Assembly: GCA_001689445.1 (NCBI GenBank)
Contig: LUJN01000042.1
Span: 1 to 64,000 of the forward strand
Direction: 5' to 3'
Length of the DNA stretch: 64,000 nucleotides
Source of the DNA: Bacteroidales bacterium M3
GTDB lineage: Bacteria > Bacteroidota > Bacteroidia > Bacteroidales > Muribaculaceae
Positions within the stretch are counted from its first letter, which is position 1; each line of letters opens with the position of its first letter. Position numbers and translations under genes: made by a program. Of the stretch, positions 44,903-54,195 are shown piece after piece. Below the pieces are notes generated by a model that worked only from the letters and a program-made list of their open reading frames with translations, ran no database searches and had not been told where the DNA came from.

Positions 44903-45913
44903 TTATTTGGCCTTATTTATTTTCGATTTTATTATATGATATGGAAGTGAATAATAGAATAAAGTTCGTATCCCTACCACAAAAAATTTTACGGACGGAG
45001 CATGTAATATGCAATTTATTAGTGATTTGGGTGAATATTTGCCCATTTCATGTGCAAGTAAAACATTCGTTTCAATCTGCGATAAGCCTATGTCAGATAG
45101 TCGTTTTATGGCAATATCGAAATTTACATAATCTTTTGCTTTGAGGAGCAGATATAAATTAGCTGCTAAGTAATCTTCGAAATATCGTTTGCCAATTTTA
45201 TGGAAAAATACGACACCTCGTCCTAAAATGTCTATAGTCGTCAGTTGATGTTGGATACCTTTTTGTTTACTGACAGAGCCGATACGCGTTGTAGCACAAT
45301 ATAGGCATCGTCGGTCTGCTGCTATTTTAGTGGCATGATGACCGGATAAGTAGGTAAATGTGGTGTCATTATGTATCCTAGTAGTATCAAATTTGAGTTT
45401 ATGATTTTCAATCAATGTACGTTTTATCATTTTAGAGACAGGAACGCCGTGAAGATATCTGAGTTTATCTTCTGCCTCATTTGGATTATGAAACCATAAG
45501 TCTATATAAGAATTTGATGATAAAATGGTTCTATTTGTATTCTCATAAGTTTCACAATCAACACTGTTTGTCTTAAAAAATATGAGATCTTCAGGGGCAT
45601 CTGCATATTCATCTAATATTTGATTTATACAGTAGTTGAAAAAATCATCCGAATCAGCAAAAATCACCCATTTCCCTGTTGCATATTTTAGCCCTTGATT
45701 TCGTGCATATCCACCACCCTTATTCTCGTTCAATTCTATTAGTCGTAAGTTGGAGTACGAGTCTCTTATGGTGTAAATGTCAGACCTATATCTATTATCG
45801 CTGCAATCATCAACTACAATAATCTCCACATCATCTCTTTTCGGAATTGAATCAACACATCGTCTTAATAAACGTGGAAGATTATAGTGAGGGATTATGA
45901 AGGAATATATCAT
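44903..45913 (-). CDS. Family 2 glycosyltransferase
   Basis: The 336-aa GT-A enzyme has MIYSFIIPHYNLPRLLRRCV, EIIVVDDCSDNRYRSDI, ENKGGGYARNQGLKYATGKW and VIFADSDDFFNYCINQIL. The DSDD metal site is intact. The C-terminal half is AT-rich and unlike the others in the locus. It is probably a transferase of the repeat unit; donor unknown. Confidence 0.88.
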   Translation of the reverse strand: MIYSFIIPHYNLPRLLRRCVDSIPKRDDVEIIVVDDCSDNRYRSDIYTIRDSYSNLRLIELNENKGGGYARNQGLKYATGKWVIFADSDDFFNYCINQILDEYADAPEDLIFFKTNSVDCETYENTNRTILSSNSYIDLWFHNPNEAEDKLRYLHGVPVSKMIKRTLIENHKLKFDTTRIHNDTTFTYLSGHHATKIAADRRCLYCATTRIGSVSKQKGIQHQLTTIDILGRGVVFFHKIGKRYFEDYLAANLYLLLKAKDYVNFDIAIKRLSDIGLSQIETNVLLAHEMGKYSPKSLINCILHAPSVKFFVVGIRTLFYYSLPYHIIKSKINKAK

Positions 45914-45955
45914 ATAATATAATGCTGAAAAATAGAACTAAGATAGTTTTTCTCG

Positions 45956-46876
45956 CTACTTGTTTATGCCTAATAGTTGAAAGAGATTGTATTTATTGAA
46001 TACTGCTCTTAATTGAATGTCATTTTTTTGACTTGAGAGGACATTTATATTTACAAGACCAATATCTTGAACATTAGGATTTTCCAAATAATCATGACTA
46101 TTTATCGTTCTTGTCAGTACTTTTGCAATTTCGGTTTTGTTCAACCTTGCCATTGCATTAAACCATATATCATCTGCAGTGGGGCATATATTCATGAATA
46201 CATTTTGGTTGAGCACTTCAGGATGAAGGGCGTTTGGTGGGTATAACACAGCGCCGACTCCAGTGAAAAATAAATATTTTGAATCCTCATTGTTGGGTGC
46301 ATTCCATTCCCATTCATTGTACGGAAGTAGATTGTTATGATTATCGACACGTATTCTATGGACCCTAGTCGCATATATTTTAGTTGGATTGCCCAGATAG
46401 CTTTGGACCATACGGTCTATAATATCAAACTCATATATGGCGTCATCATCTACTGTTATAATTACGGCGTTAGGGAATTCATGTAGTGCCGGAATCAATT
46501 TTTTATATGAGCGGATGTCCTTCGTATAACGAATTTCTAGTCCGCGCGAAATTTGGGATTTTAAGGATTGAGGTAAAGAAACATTTTGTAATTCATCGCT
46601 TAACCACAATATTATTTTGTTTGGTTTTAATGTCTGCTGCATCAGGCTCTCGATTGTGTAGCATACATCATAAATCCGTTTTCCATATGAGGTCAACGAT
46701 ACTATTATCTCTCTATCACAGTAACGTGTCTTTGATGTGCCAGTTTCAGGGCAATGTAAGATGAAGTCCTCCATCTGGCTTTTACGAATGAAGAATTTCA
46801 GTGTTTTAATTAGTGAATAAACCTCTATGAATTGAGAGTTGGTTTTGTTCAGTTTTTTGAAAAGTTTCCGTATCAT
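45956..46876 (-). CDS. Glycosyltransferase-like protein with VDDD motif
   Basis: The 306-aa protein does not fit the common family 2 start. It has REIIVSLTSYGKRIYDVCYT, NKIILWLSDELQNVSLPQSL, the acidic VIITVDDDAIYEFDII (a DxD-like metal site), and FTGVGAVLYPPNALHPEVL followed by CPTADDIWFNAMARL. This set is seen in capsule-linked glycosyltransferases of Bacteroides and Proteobacteria that lack close study. A GT-A fold is likely. It is encoded alone between two family 2 genes with gaps of 42 and 33 bases. Confidence 0.78.
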   Translation of the reverse strand: MIRKLFKKLNKTNSQFIEVYSLIKTLKFFIRKSQMEDFILHCPETGTSKTRYCDREIIVSLTSYGKRIYDVCYTIESLMQQTLKPNKIILWLSDELQNVSLPQSLKSQISRGLEIRYTKDIRSYKKLIPALHEFPNAVIITVDDDAIYEFDIIDRMVQSYLGNPTKIYATRVHRIRVDNHNNLLPYNEWEWNAPNNEDSKYLFFTGVGAVLYPPNALHPEVLNQNVFMNICPTADDIWFNAMARLNKTEIAKVLTRTINSHDYLENPNVQDIGLVNINVLSSQKNDIQLRAVFNKYNLFQLLGINK

Positions 46877-46909
46877 TAGTCATTGGTTAATATAGGGGAA
46901 CTGGTATTG

Positions 46910-47917
46910 CTATTTTCGTAACATATAGGCGAAATAACGATACATAAAAATCTTTGTTCGCGTAAATTCCATTAGAGTTAAAGAGTATATAGGGAAAGAG
47001 AAGACCCATTTGCAGTAAGGTTTAACTCTCATAAGATCTAGTAATCCTCTATATCGACTCCAACTTCGATAAGAAAACAATGCTAAATATAAATATTCCA
47101 AGAAGTTCTTCTGAACTCCGATTGCGAAATTTTTTTCATATGCTTGAAGCACCTTGTTTCCCTTAAGTAAATCATATACATTGTCCCAATATCTAATCCT
47201 TTTCTTTGGCTCATAATAGGAGCGATTATGCATTTCGCTACTTCTTATAATTCGGTGATAGTATCGCACGCCCCTATCGATAATGATTTTGCCTGATGCT
47301 AATGTTGTCGCGATATTAAACAATCGATCTTCCGGTACTATATTCTTTGTGTTAACAAATTTTATATTGTTTTGTATGAGAATCTCCCTTTTATATAAGT
47401 TGGGGTGAATGTTGGTCCCTAAAGGCCATGGCCGATCCAAGTTGCCTTGCCCAATTAGATCTCGTAGTACGAAATCCCTAGTTGCGTTGTCTGTCAAATT
47501 AGATGGCCAAGGATATTGGGTTATTTCCCCTTCCGTATCGCATACCGAGGTTCCAATTACCAAATCGGCATTTTTTTTCGTCGCTGTCAGATATAGTCTT
47601 TCATACATGTCTAGTTCTCTGTAGTCATCATGATCGGAGAATGCAATATATTCTCCAGATGCGATTTCAAGACCTCGGTTTCTACTTTCCCCAATATGAA
47701 GATTTTGGCCGTTTTTAATGACTTTTATTCTACTGTCTCTAGAGGCATATTTTTCAACTATAACATCCGAACCATCAGTCGGGCAATCAGTAACAATTAT
47801 AATCTCTATATCCTTGAGAGACTGATTTATTAGAGTATCCATGCAAGAATAAAGATACTTCCCGGCGTTATATACCGTTAATATAATGGAGACTTTTGGC
47901 ATAATTATATATGGCAT
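46910..47917 (-). CDS. Family 2 glycosyltransferase
   Basis: The 335-aa GT-A enzyme has KVSIILTVYNAGKYLYSCMD, IEIIIVTDCPTDGSDVIV (Thr-Asp-Cys in place of the usual Asp-Asp-Gly), and YIAFSDHDDYRELDMYERL, where the metal site is DHDD. A further helical C-terminal region of about 130 residues follows. Its start overlaps the end of the upstream transferase gene by 13 bases. Donor unknown. Confidence 0.87.
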   Translation of the reverse strand: MPYIIMPKVSIILTVYNAGKYLYSCMDTLINQSLKDIEIIIVTDCPTDGSDVIVEKYASRDSRIKVIKNGQNLHIGESRNRGLEIASGEYIAFSDHDDYRELDMYERLYLTATKKNADLVIGTSVCDTEGEITQYPWPSNLTDNATRDFVLRDLIGQGNLDRPWPLGTNIHPNLYKREILIQNNIKFVNTKNIVPEDRLFNIATTLASGKIIIDRGVRYYHRIIRSSEMHNRSYYEPKKRIRYWDNVYDLLKGNKVLQAYEKNFAIGVQKNFLEYLYLALFSYRSWSRYRGLLDLMRVKPYCKWVFSFPIYSLTLMEFTRTKIFMYRYFAYMLRK

Positions 47918-48894
47918 ATATATTTATAGTAGTAACGTAAAATCCATATATTCCACCGATAGGTAAATAATTTAAATATCCAATACTTAAGGTTGCCTTT
48001 GTTGAGAATCCCATAGTAATTATGTAGATTCCGATATTCGTTGGTTAGTTTATTTGTAACTATTAACCAACCGAATTTGGTGTAAAACTTAGCCAGCAAA
48101 TCTATCTTTTCTGCATCGGCATGATTAGAATACTTGAGGAAATCAAGCTGTGTCGCTAAAACTCCTTTTTTATAATTGAAGAATCTGAGTGGGGAGCTGC
48201 TATGGCTGGCACTTTCTCCAACGATTCTATAAGTACATGTTATATCTTTTAGAAAATAGACTTTTGAGTATAAAAAGAAGAGAAGAGCTAAGGTATAAGA
48301 TCCGTCTGTGTGCCGATATTCTGTAAATTTTGTCTGAATAGAATTAAATGTCGATTGGCGCCATAACCAACTCATCGGGGCGATATATCCAGCTCTATGC
48401 AAATGTTCTTCAAAAGTCAAAATCGGTTTTTTTACACCCGAACCTAATCCAGATTGGATATTTTCTCCGCTTGTTTCATCTTTAATATTATAATCAGTAT
48501 ACACCAATCCATATTCGGGATTAGCTTCCATGAAGTCCACCTGTTTCTGAAGTTTCAGAGGGTCTGTCCAATAGTCGTCCCCCTCGCAGAGGGCGATGTA
48601 TTTTGCGCCTGTTTCTGAACAGGCATTGTTCATTATCCGGTCAAGGGAGCCGTCATGTTTTGAATACTGGTTTTCGGTCTCGAATATCGGTTTGATTATA
48701 TCCGGATATTTTTCGGCATATTCGCGGACAATTGCGGCAGTTCCATCGGTCGATGCATCGTCATGGACAATGGCAACAAATGGGAAGTTCGTCTTCTGTA
48801 TGATGAACCCTTCAAGACAATCACGGATATATGGCTCGTGATTATAGGTTATGCAACGTATAGCAACTACAGACCTATCGTTGGGCATATGCAA
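47905..48894 (-). CDS. Family 2 glycosyltransferase
   Basis: The 329-aa GT-A enzyme has AIRCITYNHEPYIRDCLEGF, VAIVHDDASTDGTAAIVREY and YIALCEGDDYWTDPLKLQKQ, a branch with EGDDYW as metal site that is frequent in Bacteroidales and Streptococcus capsule loci. A second Met two codons downstream is an alternative start. The 3' part is strongly AT-rich. Donor unknown. Confidence 0.91.
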   Translation of the reverse strand: MHMPNDRSVVAIRCITYNHEPYIRDCLEGFIIQKTNFPFVAIVHDDASTDGTAAIVREYAEKYPDIIKPIFETENQYSKHDGSLDRIMNNACSETGAKYIALCEGDDYWTDPLKLQKQVDFMEANPEYGLVYTDYNIKDETSGENIQSGLGSGVKKPILTFEEHLHRAGYIAPMSWLWRQSTFNSIQTKFTEYRHTDGSYTLALLFFLYSKVYFLKDITCTYRIVGESASHSSSPLRFFNYKKGVLATQLDFLKYSNHADAEKIDLLAKFYTKFGWLIVTNKLTNEYRNLHNYYGILNKGNLKYWIFKLFTYRWNIWILRYYYKYICHI

Positions 48895-48932
48895 TATTAG
48901 AAAATATTTATTTATGTTTCAATTCTTTGAAA

Positions 48933-49538
48933 TTAGGCAGATACAATTAATGCTTGAAGAAGGCGTATATTGTCGATTGTGGGTGTCTCAGCCAACAGTT
49001 TAATATTCTGTTTAATCCAAGCGTATGGCATATCCCACCATTTTAATGATAACAAGTGCTCCACTATCTCATCTGAAAATCTATTTCTCAAATGATTGTT
49101 ATTCCCAATCATGATTGAATAAGGGGGGACATCTCTTGTAATTCTTGAATTAGCTCCAATAATGGCTCCGTCGCCAATTGTAATCCCCCCCATTATTAAT
49201 ACATTACATCCAATCCAGCAATCGTTGCCGATTTTACATTCATCGTATTGTCTGTAAAAAGGTACGTCGTTGGGGCACATTCCATATTTCTTTGCAAACA
49301 GTATAGGGTGTTGGGTAATGCGGTTATAATCATGCTTAGCAGGATTTATTGATACGTTCCAAGATATAGATGAGAATTTTCCAATTTTCGAGGAAAATAT
49401 ATTGGAATTTACTGATACGTATGAAAAATCGCCAAGAGACGAGTAACAGAATCGCGTATTAGATCCGATGGAACAGTAATTGCCTATGTTGCTATTTGTA
49501 GTTATGGCAGACGGGGCTATTTGGGGCGATGGATCCAT
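48933..49538 (-). CDS. CatB-type hexapeptide-repeat O-acetyltransferase
   Basis: The 201-aa protein is a left-handed beta-helix acyltransferase, with hexapeptide-like repeats from IGNYCSIGSNTRFCYSSLGD through IGNDCWIGCNVLIMGGITIGDGAIIGANS. NPAKHDYN carries the probable catalytic His, and the C-terminal IVEHLLSLKWWDMP helix is typical of the CatB/xenobiotic acyltransferase group. It would add an acetyl group to a sugar of the repeat unit from acetyl-CoA. It is four bases downstream of the second ATP-grasp gene. Confidence 0.9.
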   Translation of the reverse strand: MDPSPQIAPSAITTNSNIGNYCSIGSNTRFCYSSLGDFSYVSVNSNIFSSKIGKFSSISWNVSINPAKHDYNRITQHPILFAKKYGMCPNDVPFYRQYDECKIGNDCWIGCNVLIMGGITIGDGAIIGANSRITRDVPPYSIMIGNNNHLRNRFSDEIVEHLLSLKWWDMPYAWIKQNIKLLAETPTIDNIRLLQALIVSA

Positions 49539-49542
49539 TTGC

Positions 49543-50625
49543 CTATTGCGTTTTTATTTTGTAGGAGTTGCCGATTGTGGCATCGGTAAAATGTTCGACA
49601 TATATTGGTAAGCCATCAACATCTCTCAAGATTAGATTGTCGTCTGGGAAAACTTTAGTCTGATAATCAGGAATAAGGTGTGGTTGCCCCATCATTAGTA
49701 ATAATTGTGCTTCTGAAAAATTAAGCCCACCATTAGCAAAAGAAGACGTGAACGCAACATGTCGTATGTTTATTTCAGTCACAAGTGGATTCCCATCTGC
49801 GTCCTCTTTCAAATCTACTACAACCAGACCATTCATTGTTTCTTGGGTTACCTCAGCTATTTTTTCAACAGCATGTTTTGCTACGGTAAGGACACGCTCG
49901 TCATTTAGCAGTTTACCTTGACTGGTATTGCCCGTTATACGGGAGACAGCGACTTTAGCCATTAGATATATTTGGCGTTCTGCGACTCCGTATTTCAAAA
50001 GAGTCCCATGATCGTACATTAGGAAGCAGGCGAGGTTACGGCCTGGAAGATACTCAGAGCACATAAAGTCTTTGATCCCGGGATTTATGGTCATCCAAGC
50101 TGACAATTGCTCAAAGTTATGAGGCATGAATGATCCCATACCGGAGGTAGTTCCCTCCGAATAATCCCGAATCCACATTGGGAAGGAGAGTTTAACCATA
50201 TCTCTCGGGGTGTTAGACGATATTAATTGGAATTTAGGAGTAAGTCCTGTGCCATCTAATAAGCGATATAGTGAGAGTTTGCTTAAAACAGCTTTCGCAA
50301 ATTTAGGCGGGATGCGATGGAATGTGACATTAAAAGGATGTGTGCTCCAATAAAGCACCTCTGGTTCAGGTATGATGATGGCGTATTTAATATTTTCAGT
50401 ATCGATTATGTGTTCCATCACCTTTCTGTATTCAGGGGAATTATAAGACGGGACTTTGTACACCCGTTCATACAGCCCTTCATATATTCCGTACTTGTTG
50501 TAACAAACGTCCGTCCCGATGAATTTTAGCTTGTTTTTGAATTGATTGCTTAGATTAAGGGATCTTACCACGGATCGGGAGGTAACTCCACATGCGCCGG
50601 TAATCAATATATTTATCTTTTCCAT
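49543..50625 (-). CDS. ATP-grasp enzyme (second copy), CarB-like
   Basis: The 360-aa protein has a Rossmann-like pre-ATP-grasp domain (INILITGACGVTSRSVVRSL), then SFPMWIRDYSEGTTSGMGSF for ATP and the metal-binding LVVVDLKEDADGNPLVTEIN. The last motif is in the usual D-x-N-R-like position, here EINIRH. It differs clearly from the copy at 32278 and is AT-rich. It may join a carboxylate to an amino sugar or amine during repeat-unit synthesis. Neighbours are the FdtB-like aminotransferase upstream and an O-acetyltransferase downstream. Confidence 0.83.
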   Translation of the reverse strand: MEKINILITGACGVTSRSVVRSLNLSNQFKNKLKFIGTDVCYNKYGIYEGLYERVYKVPSYNSPEYRKVMEHIIDTENIKYAIIIPEPEVLYWSTHPFNVTFHRIPPKFAKAVLSKLSLYRLLDGTGLTPKFQLISSNTPRDMVKLSFPMWIRDYSEGTTSGMGSFMPHNFEQLSAWMTINPGIKDFMCSEYLPGRNLACFLMYDHGTLLKYGVAERQIYLMAKVAVSRITGNTSQGKLLNDERVLTVAKHAVEKIAEVTQETMNGLVVVDLKEDADGNPLVTEINIRHVAFTSSFANGGLNFSEAQLLLMMGQPHLIPDYQTKVFPDDNLILRDVDGLPIYVEHFTDATIGNSYKIKTQ

Positions 50626-50691
50626 AAAATATGACTGATATTTGAAAGATTCGGTTTTATGTCTGTAAGTGAACTTAATCGGGGTGGCGGT

Positions 50692-51816
50692 TCACTGATC
50701 CTTAGTGGATTGTCCGCAACATGAATTAATAATTGTCTTCACCTCTTTATTCGTCAAGGTGTGGTGCAGGGGCAGGCAGATGACCTGGTCGGCGAGGCGG
50801 GTGGCGACGGGGAGGTTGTCGGGGTGGGACGAGGGGAGGGCGCGGTAGGTGGAGAAGGTGGAGATGAGGGGGTAGAAGTAGCGGCGGCCGAGGATGTTGG
50901 CGTCGCGGAGCTTGAAGTATAGCTCGTCGCGGGTCATGCCGTATCGCTCGGCGTCGATGAAGACGGGGAAATAGCTGTAGTTGTGGCGCACGCCGGGGAT
51001 GTCGTCAAACATCCTGATGCCGGGGACGTCACATAGTGCTTCGCGGTAGGCCTTGGCGACGCGGCGGCGTGCATCAATGGCGGCATCGACCTGCCGCAGG
51101 TTGAGCAGGCCGTAGGCCGAGCGCATCTCGTCCATCTTGCCGTTTATGCCGGGGGCAACGACCTCGGTCTCGCCTGCAAAACCGAAGTTTTTCAGGTAGT
51201 CGATGCGCCGTTTTGTCTCCTCGTCATGCATGACGAGCGCGCCGCCTTCGATAGTGTTGTAGACCTTGGTGGCGTGGAACGACAGTGTGGACATATCGCC
51301 ATCGGCGAGGAGGCTCTTGCCGTCAACCTCAACACCGAAAGCGTGGGCTGCGTCATAGATGACTCGCAGTCCGTATTTGTCGGCAATCTCCTTGATGGCC
51401 TTGGTGTCGCACGGACGCCCATAGCAGTGCACCGGCATTATGGCGGTAGTGCGGGGAGTGATTGCCGCTTCGATTTTTGCAGGGTCGATGTTGCATGTCT
51501 CGGGGTTGATGTCGACAAAGACTGGCTTTATGCCGTTCCACCATAGCGAGTGGGTTGTCGCCACGAAGCTGTAAGGAGTGGTGATGACCTCGCCCGTGAT
51601 ACGCAGGGCCTGTAAGGCTGTTATCAACGGCAATGTACCGTTGGTGAACAGGCTGATATACGGCACTTTCAAATATGCGGCAAGCTCTTTTTCGAGCTGC
51701 CGGTGAAAGCGGCCGTTGTTGGTTATCCATTTTGCATCCCATATCTCCTTGAGCATCGAGTGAAACTCATCGAGATTGGGAAGCAGTGGGGATGTGACGG
51801 TTATTAGGTTGTCCAT
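50692..51816 (-). CDS. DegT-family sugar aminotransferase, FdtB/VioA-like
   Basis: The 374-aa PLP enzyme has NGTLPLITALQALRITGEVI, YDAAHAFGVEVDGKSLL, and Lys184 in FHATKVYNTIEGGAL, the HATK form seen in FdtB, QdtB and VioA, which act on dTDP-keto-6-deoxyhexoses. It probably makes a 3-amino or 4-amino deoxyhexose nucleotide. The enzymes that supply the keto sugar (RmlA, RmlB, isomerase) are not in the window. It is GC-richer than the ATP-grasp gene that follows, which marks one edge of the AT-rich cassette. Confidence 0.9.
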   Translation of the reverse strand: MDNLITVTSPLLPNLDEFHSMLKEIWDAKWITNNGRFHRQLEKELAAYLKVPYISLFTNGTLPLITALQALRITGEVITTPYSFVATTHSLWWNGIKPVFVDINPETCNIDPAKIEAAITPRTTAIMPVHCYGRPCDTKAIKEIADKYGLRVIYDAAHAFGVEVDGKSLLADGDMSTLSFHATKVYNTIEGGALVMHDEETKRRIDYLKNFGFAGETEVVAPGINGKMDEMRSAYGLLNLRQVDAAIDARRRVAKAYREALCDVPGIRMFDDIPGVRHNYSYFPVFIDAERYGMTRDELYFKLRDANILGRRYFYPLISTFSTYRALPSSHPDNLPVATRLADQVICLPLHHTLTNKEVKTIINSCCGQSTKDQ

Positions 51817-51825
51817 TCTGGTTGT

Positions 51826-53262
51826 TTACTTTCGTTTGAGGAGGTTGCGCAGCTCGCTGACTTCCTCCATCTTTGTGGCGATTGCGATGCCTCCGTAGAC
51901 TATTATGCCTGTGGCAATGCTGCATATCAGCCCGACAATACCTTCGCCGGTAAAGTGTATGACCACTCGGCACGCTGCAAACATCACCAGCGACAGCAAC
52001 AGGGAGCGCATGAAGTCTCGTGCCTGTTGCACAAGACCGAGGCCGATGAGACGCTTGGTGTAGTGGGTGTTTATAACGAGGCAAAGAACACTGCTTATTA
52101 CGGCACCATAGCACATTGCCTTAATACCCAAAGGAATGGAGATAAATATTATGGAGAGACCAAGTATCTTTTTTACTATTTCTAATTTGAGAAATAGGTC
52201 ACTACGCCCTTTTACTTGAAGAAGATTTAGGTTTAATAAATGGATGGGATACCACATTCCACTGAAAACGGCTATTTGCAGTAAGGGTGCTGCCTCAATC
52301 CACTTTTCGGTGAGTAATACGTTGATTAAAGGGTAAGCGATAGCACCTAATCCAATAGTTAAAGGAAATACGATGAACGATGTTATCCGAATCATACGTT
52401 GATATCCAGACGATAGGCGATCATCGCTATCCTGAAGTTTACATAGAATCGGGAACGCTACGTTGCTAAGCATTTTTGTTGGAGTAGTAGATGCAAGGCT
52501 TGATAAATTGAAAGCTCGATTGAAATATGCAAGTTGGCTTGCAGAAAAGAATTTCCCTATCGTTATGGGGTAAATTTGGTTATAGGCTGTATCTATTAAC
52601 CCAGAGATTAAAAGTTTGGAACCAAAGCCAAAAGACTCTCTTAAACTTTCAAAAGAAAACGCCCATATTGGTCGCCATCTTGAGGCGAGCCATAAAAATA
52701 GGGCACTAAATATAGTCCCTATGATATTTTGTGCAACTAATGCCCAAACTCCCCATTTATGGTATGCTAAAAAAATTCCAATGGCACCAGACAAAATATA
52801 AGAAACTAAATCACATATTGCAGGAGTTTTGAAATCTAATGCTGCCCTAAACAACATGCGTTGTACTGTAGCCGTCGCGCCAATAATAAGTCCGAGTGCT
52901 GTAACTCGAAGGATATTGGTTAATTCACCCATTTTATAAAACTCAGAGATGATAGGCGCCAAGAAAAATAGTATGACATAACATACCCCAGCCATGAGTA
53001 TATTAAAATATAACATAGTGGAGCAGTCTACATTAGTCCGATCATTCTTTCGTAATAGCGCTACGGAAATGCCACTTTCTATGAAGCAATTAGCAATGGC
53101 AATAAATACTGATAGCATAGCCACAAGACCAAATTCCTTGGGCAACACCAGTCGCGCTATGATGACCGAGATGACAAACGCCACGGCTTGGTTGGCGAGC
53201 GTCTGCCCGATATTCCAGAATGCGCCTTTGACGGCTTTATGTTTTAGTCCTTCCTCTGCCAT
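51826..53262 (-). CDS. wzx: Wzx-type polysaccharide flippase
   Basis: The 478-aa MOP-superfamily protein has about fourteen membrane helices. Its start, KHKAVKGAFWNIGQTLANQA, and ARLVLPKEFGLVAMLSVFIA are typical of the WzxC-like branch. It moves the undecaprenyl-linked repeat unit across the inner membrane to the polymerase. Its ATG shares one base with the stop of the upstream glycosyltransferase (TAATG). It is the only flippase in the locus. The middle of the gene is AT-rich and its ends are GC-richer. Confidence 0.93.
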   Translation of the reverse strand: MAEEGLKHKAVKGAFWNIGQTLANQAVAFVISVIIARLVLPKEFGLVAMLSVFIAIANCFIESGISVALLRKNDRTNVDCSTMLYFNILMAGVCYVILFFLAPIISEFYKMGELTNILRVTALGLIIGATATVQRMLFRAALDFKTPAICDLVSYILSGAIGIFLAYHKWGVWALVAQNIIGTIFSALFLWLASRWRPIWAFSFESLRESFGFGSKLLISGLIDTAYNQIYPITIGKFFSASQLAYFNRAFNLSSLASTTPTKMLSNVAFPILCKLQDSDDRLSSGYQRMIRITSFIVFPLTIGLGAIAYPLINVLLTEKWIEAAPLLQIAVFSGMWYPIHLLNLNLLQVKGRSDLFLKLEIVKKILGLSIIFISIPLGIKAMCYGAVISSVLCLVINTHYTKRLIGLGLVQQARDFMRSLLLSLVMFAACRVVIHFTGEGIVGLICSIATGIIVYGGIAIATKMEEVSELRNLLKRK

Positions 53263-54194
53263 TACAGCATTTGTTTCACTATATTTTTTATGCGGCGGAC
53301 GGGCGTCAGACGGTTGTCATGAACCAACCTCTCCGCGTCGCTTTCGTTCCACAGGCCTGTGGGGCAGATGTCGGCTTTCACATGCTCAATCATCTGTCCG
53401 TAGGAGAATTGACGGCTCGCGATCATGCGTCTGATGTCATATTGTGCAAGCGTCCTCATCTCCTCATCGGCGCGGGTGGAGTATTGCGATGACAGGCCGT
53501 TCCCGGTAAGCCATTTCTTTTTCAATTCCCAGACCTTGGCGTATTCCGATAGATCGCGGGAGTTGTATGTGTCACAGGTAGCACCACCCCAACGGTAATT
53601 GTACACAGCCTTGAGGGCGACGGCTACCGACGGCTTCAAACCGAAGACAGCCATGTTAAACAGTCTGTCTTCGCCCCAGAAACCATCATATTTTATAAAA
53701 TTCACACGTTGCAGCAGTGCGCGCCTATACAGCTTGCCCCAGCATTGCACCGGAAATAGCTGCTCGTCGCATATTTGTGCCTCCAATGCCCGTTGTGCGC
53801 AATATTGGTTACGAAGCCCAATAGGCAATCCCAATTTAGTCACCCTCAGCCGCACGCCCATTTGCACCACGTCGGCATCATGTGCCACGGCGCGTTCCAC
53901 CGCCCGGGTTGACAGCCAGTCGTCGCCATCGACAAATGTTATATATTCGCCACGGGCGCGGTCAATCCCGAGCTGTCGCGATGCTGTGTGTCCAATATTA
54001 CGGCTGTTGCCGATGACGGTCACGGAATCAGAAAACCGTACCACTTCCTCAACTGTTCCATCCGTGCTGCAATCGTCCACCACAATCACCTCCTTATTGC
54101 CATAGCTCTGTCTGATAGCCGAGCGGATGCAACGCCCTATTGTGCGCCGCTTGTTGTAGGCCGTGATTATTATGGAGACCAATGGCTGCTTCAT
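53262..54194 (-). CDS. Family 2 glycosyltransferase
   Basis: The 310-aa GT-A enzyme has PLVSIIITAYNKRRTIGRCI, EVIVVDDCSTDGTVEEVV and YITFVDGDDWLSTRAVERAV for the metal site, then WGKLYRRALLQRVNFIKYDG. The frame is open for 42 more codons, but these overlap upxY and do not look like protein. It is the second gene of the locus, one base after the upxY stop codon, and is GC-rich like the locus edges. Confidence 0.91.
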   Translation of the reverse strand: MKQPLVSIIITAYNKRRTIGRCIRSAIRQSYGNKEVIVVDDCSTDGTVEEVVRFSDSVTVIGNSRNIGHTASRQLGIDRARGEYITFVDGDDWLSTRAVERAVAHDADVVQMGVRLRVTKLGLPIGLRNQYCAQRALEAQICDEQLFPVQCWGKLYRRALLQRVNFIKYDGFWGEDRLFNMAVFGLKPSVAVALKAVYNYRWGGATCDTYNSRDLSEYAKVWELKKKWLTGNGLSSQYSTRADEEMRTLAQYDIRRMIASRQFSYGQMIEHVKADICPTGLWNESDAERLVHDNRLTPVRRIKNIVKQML

Positions 54195-54195
54195 G

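Noticed and set aside
32278..50625. Both ATP-grasp genes read as carbamoyl phosphate synthase parts (carB)
   Set aside because: They hold only one ATP-grasp unit each, are about 340-360 aa long, and sit among sugar genes; only the fold is shared.
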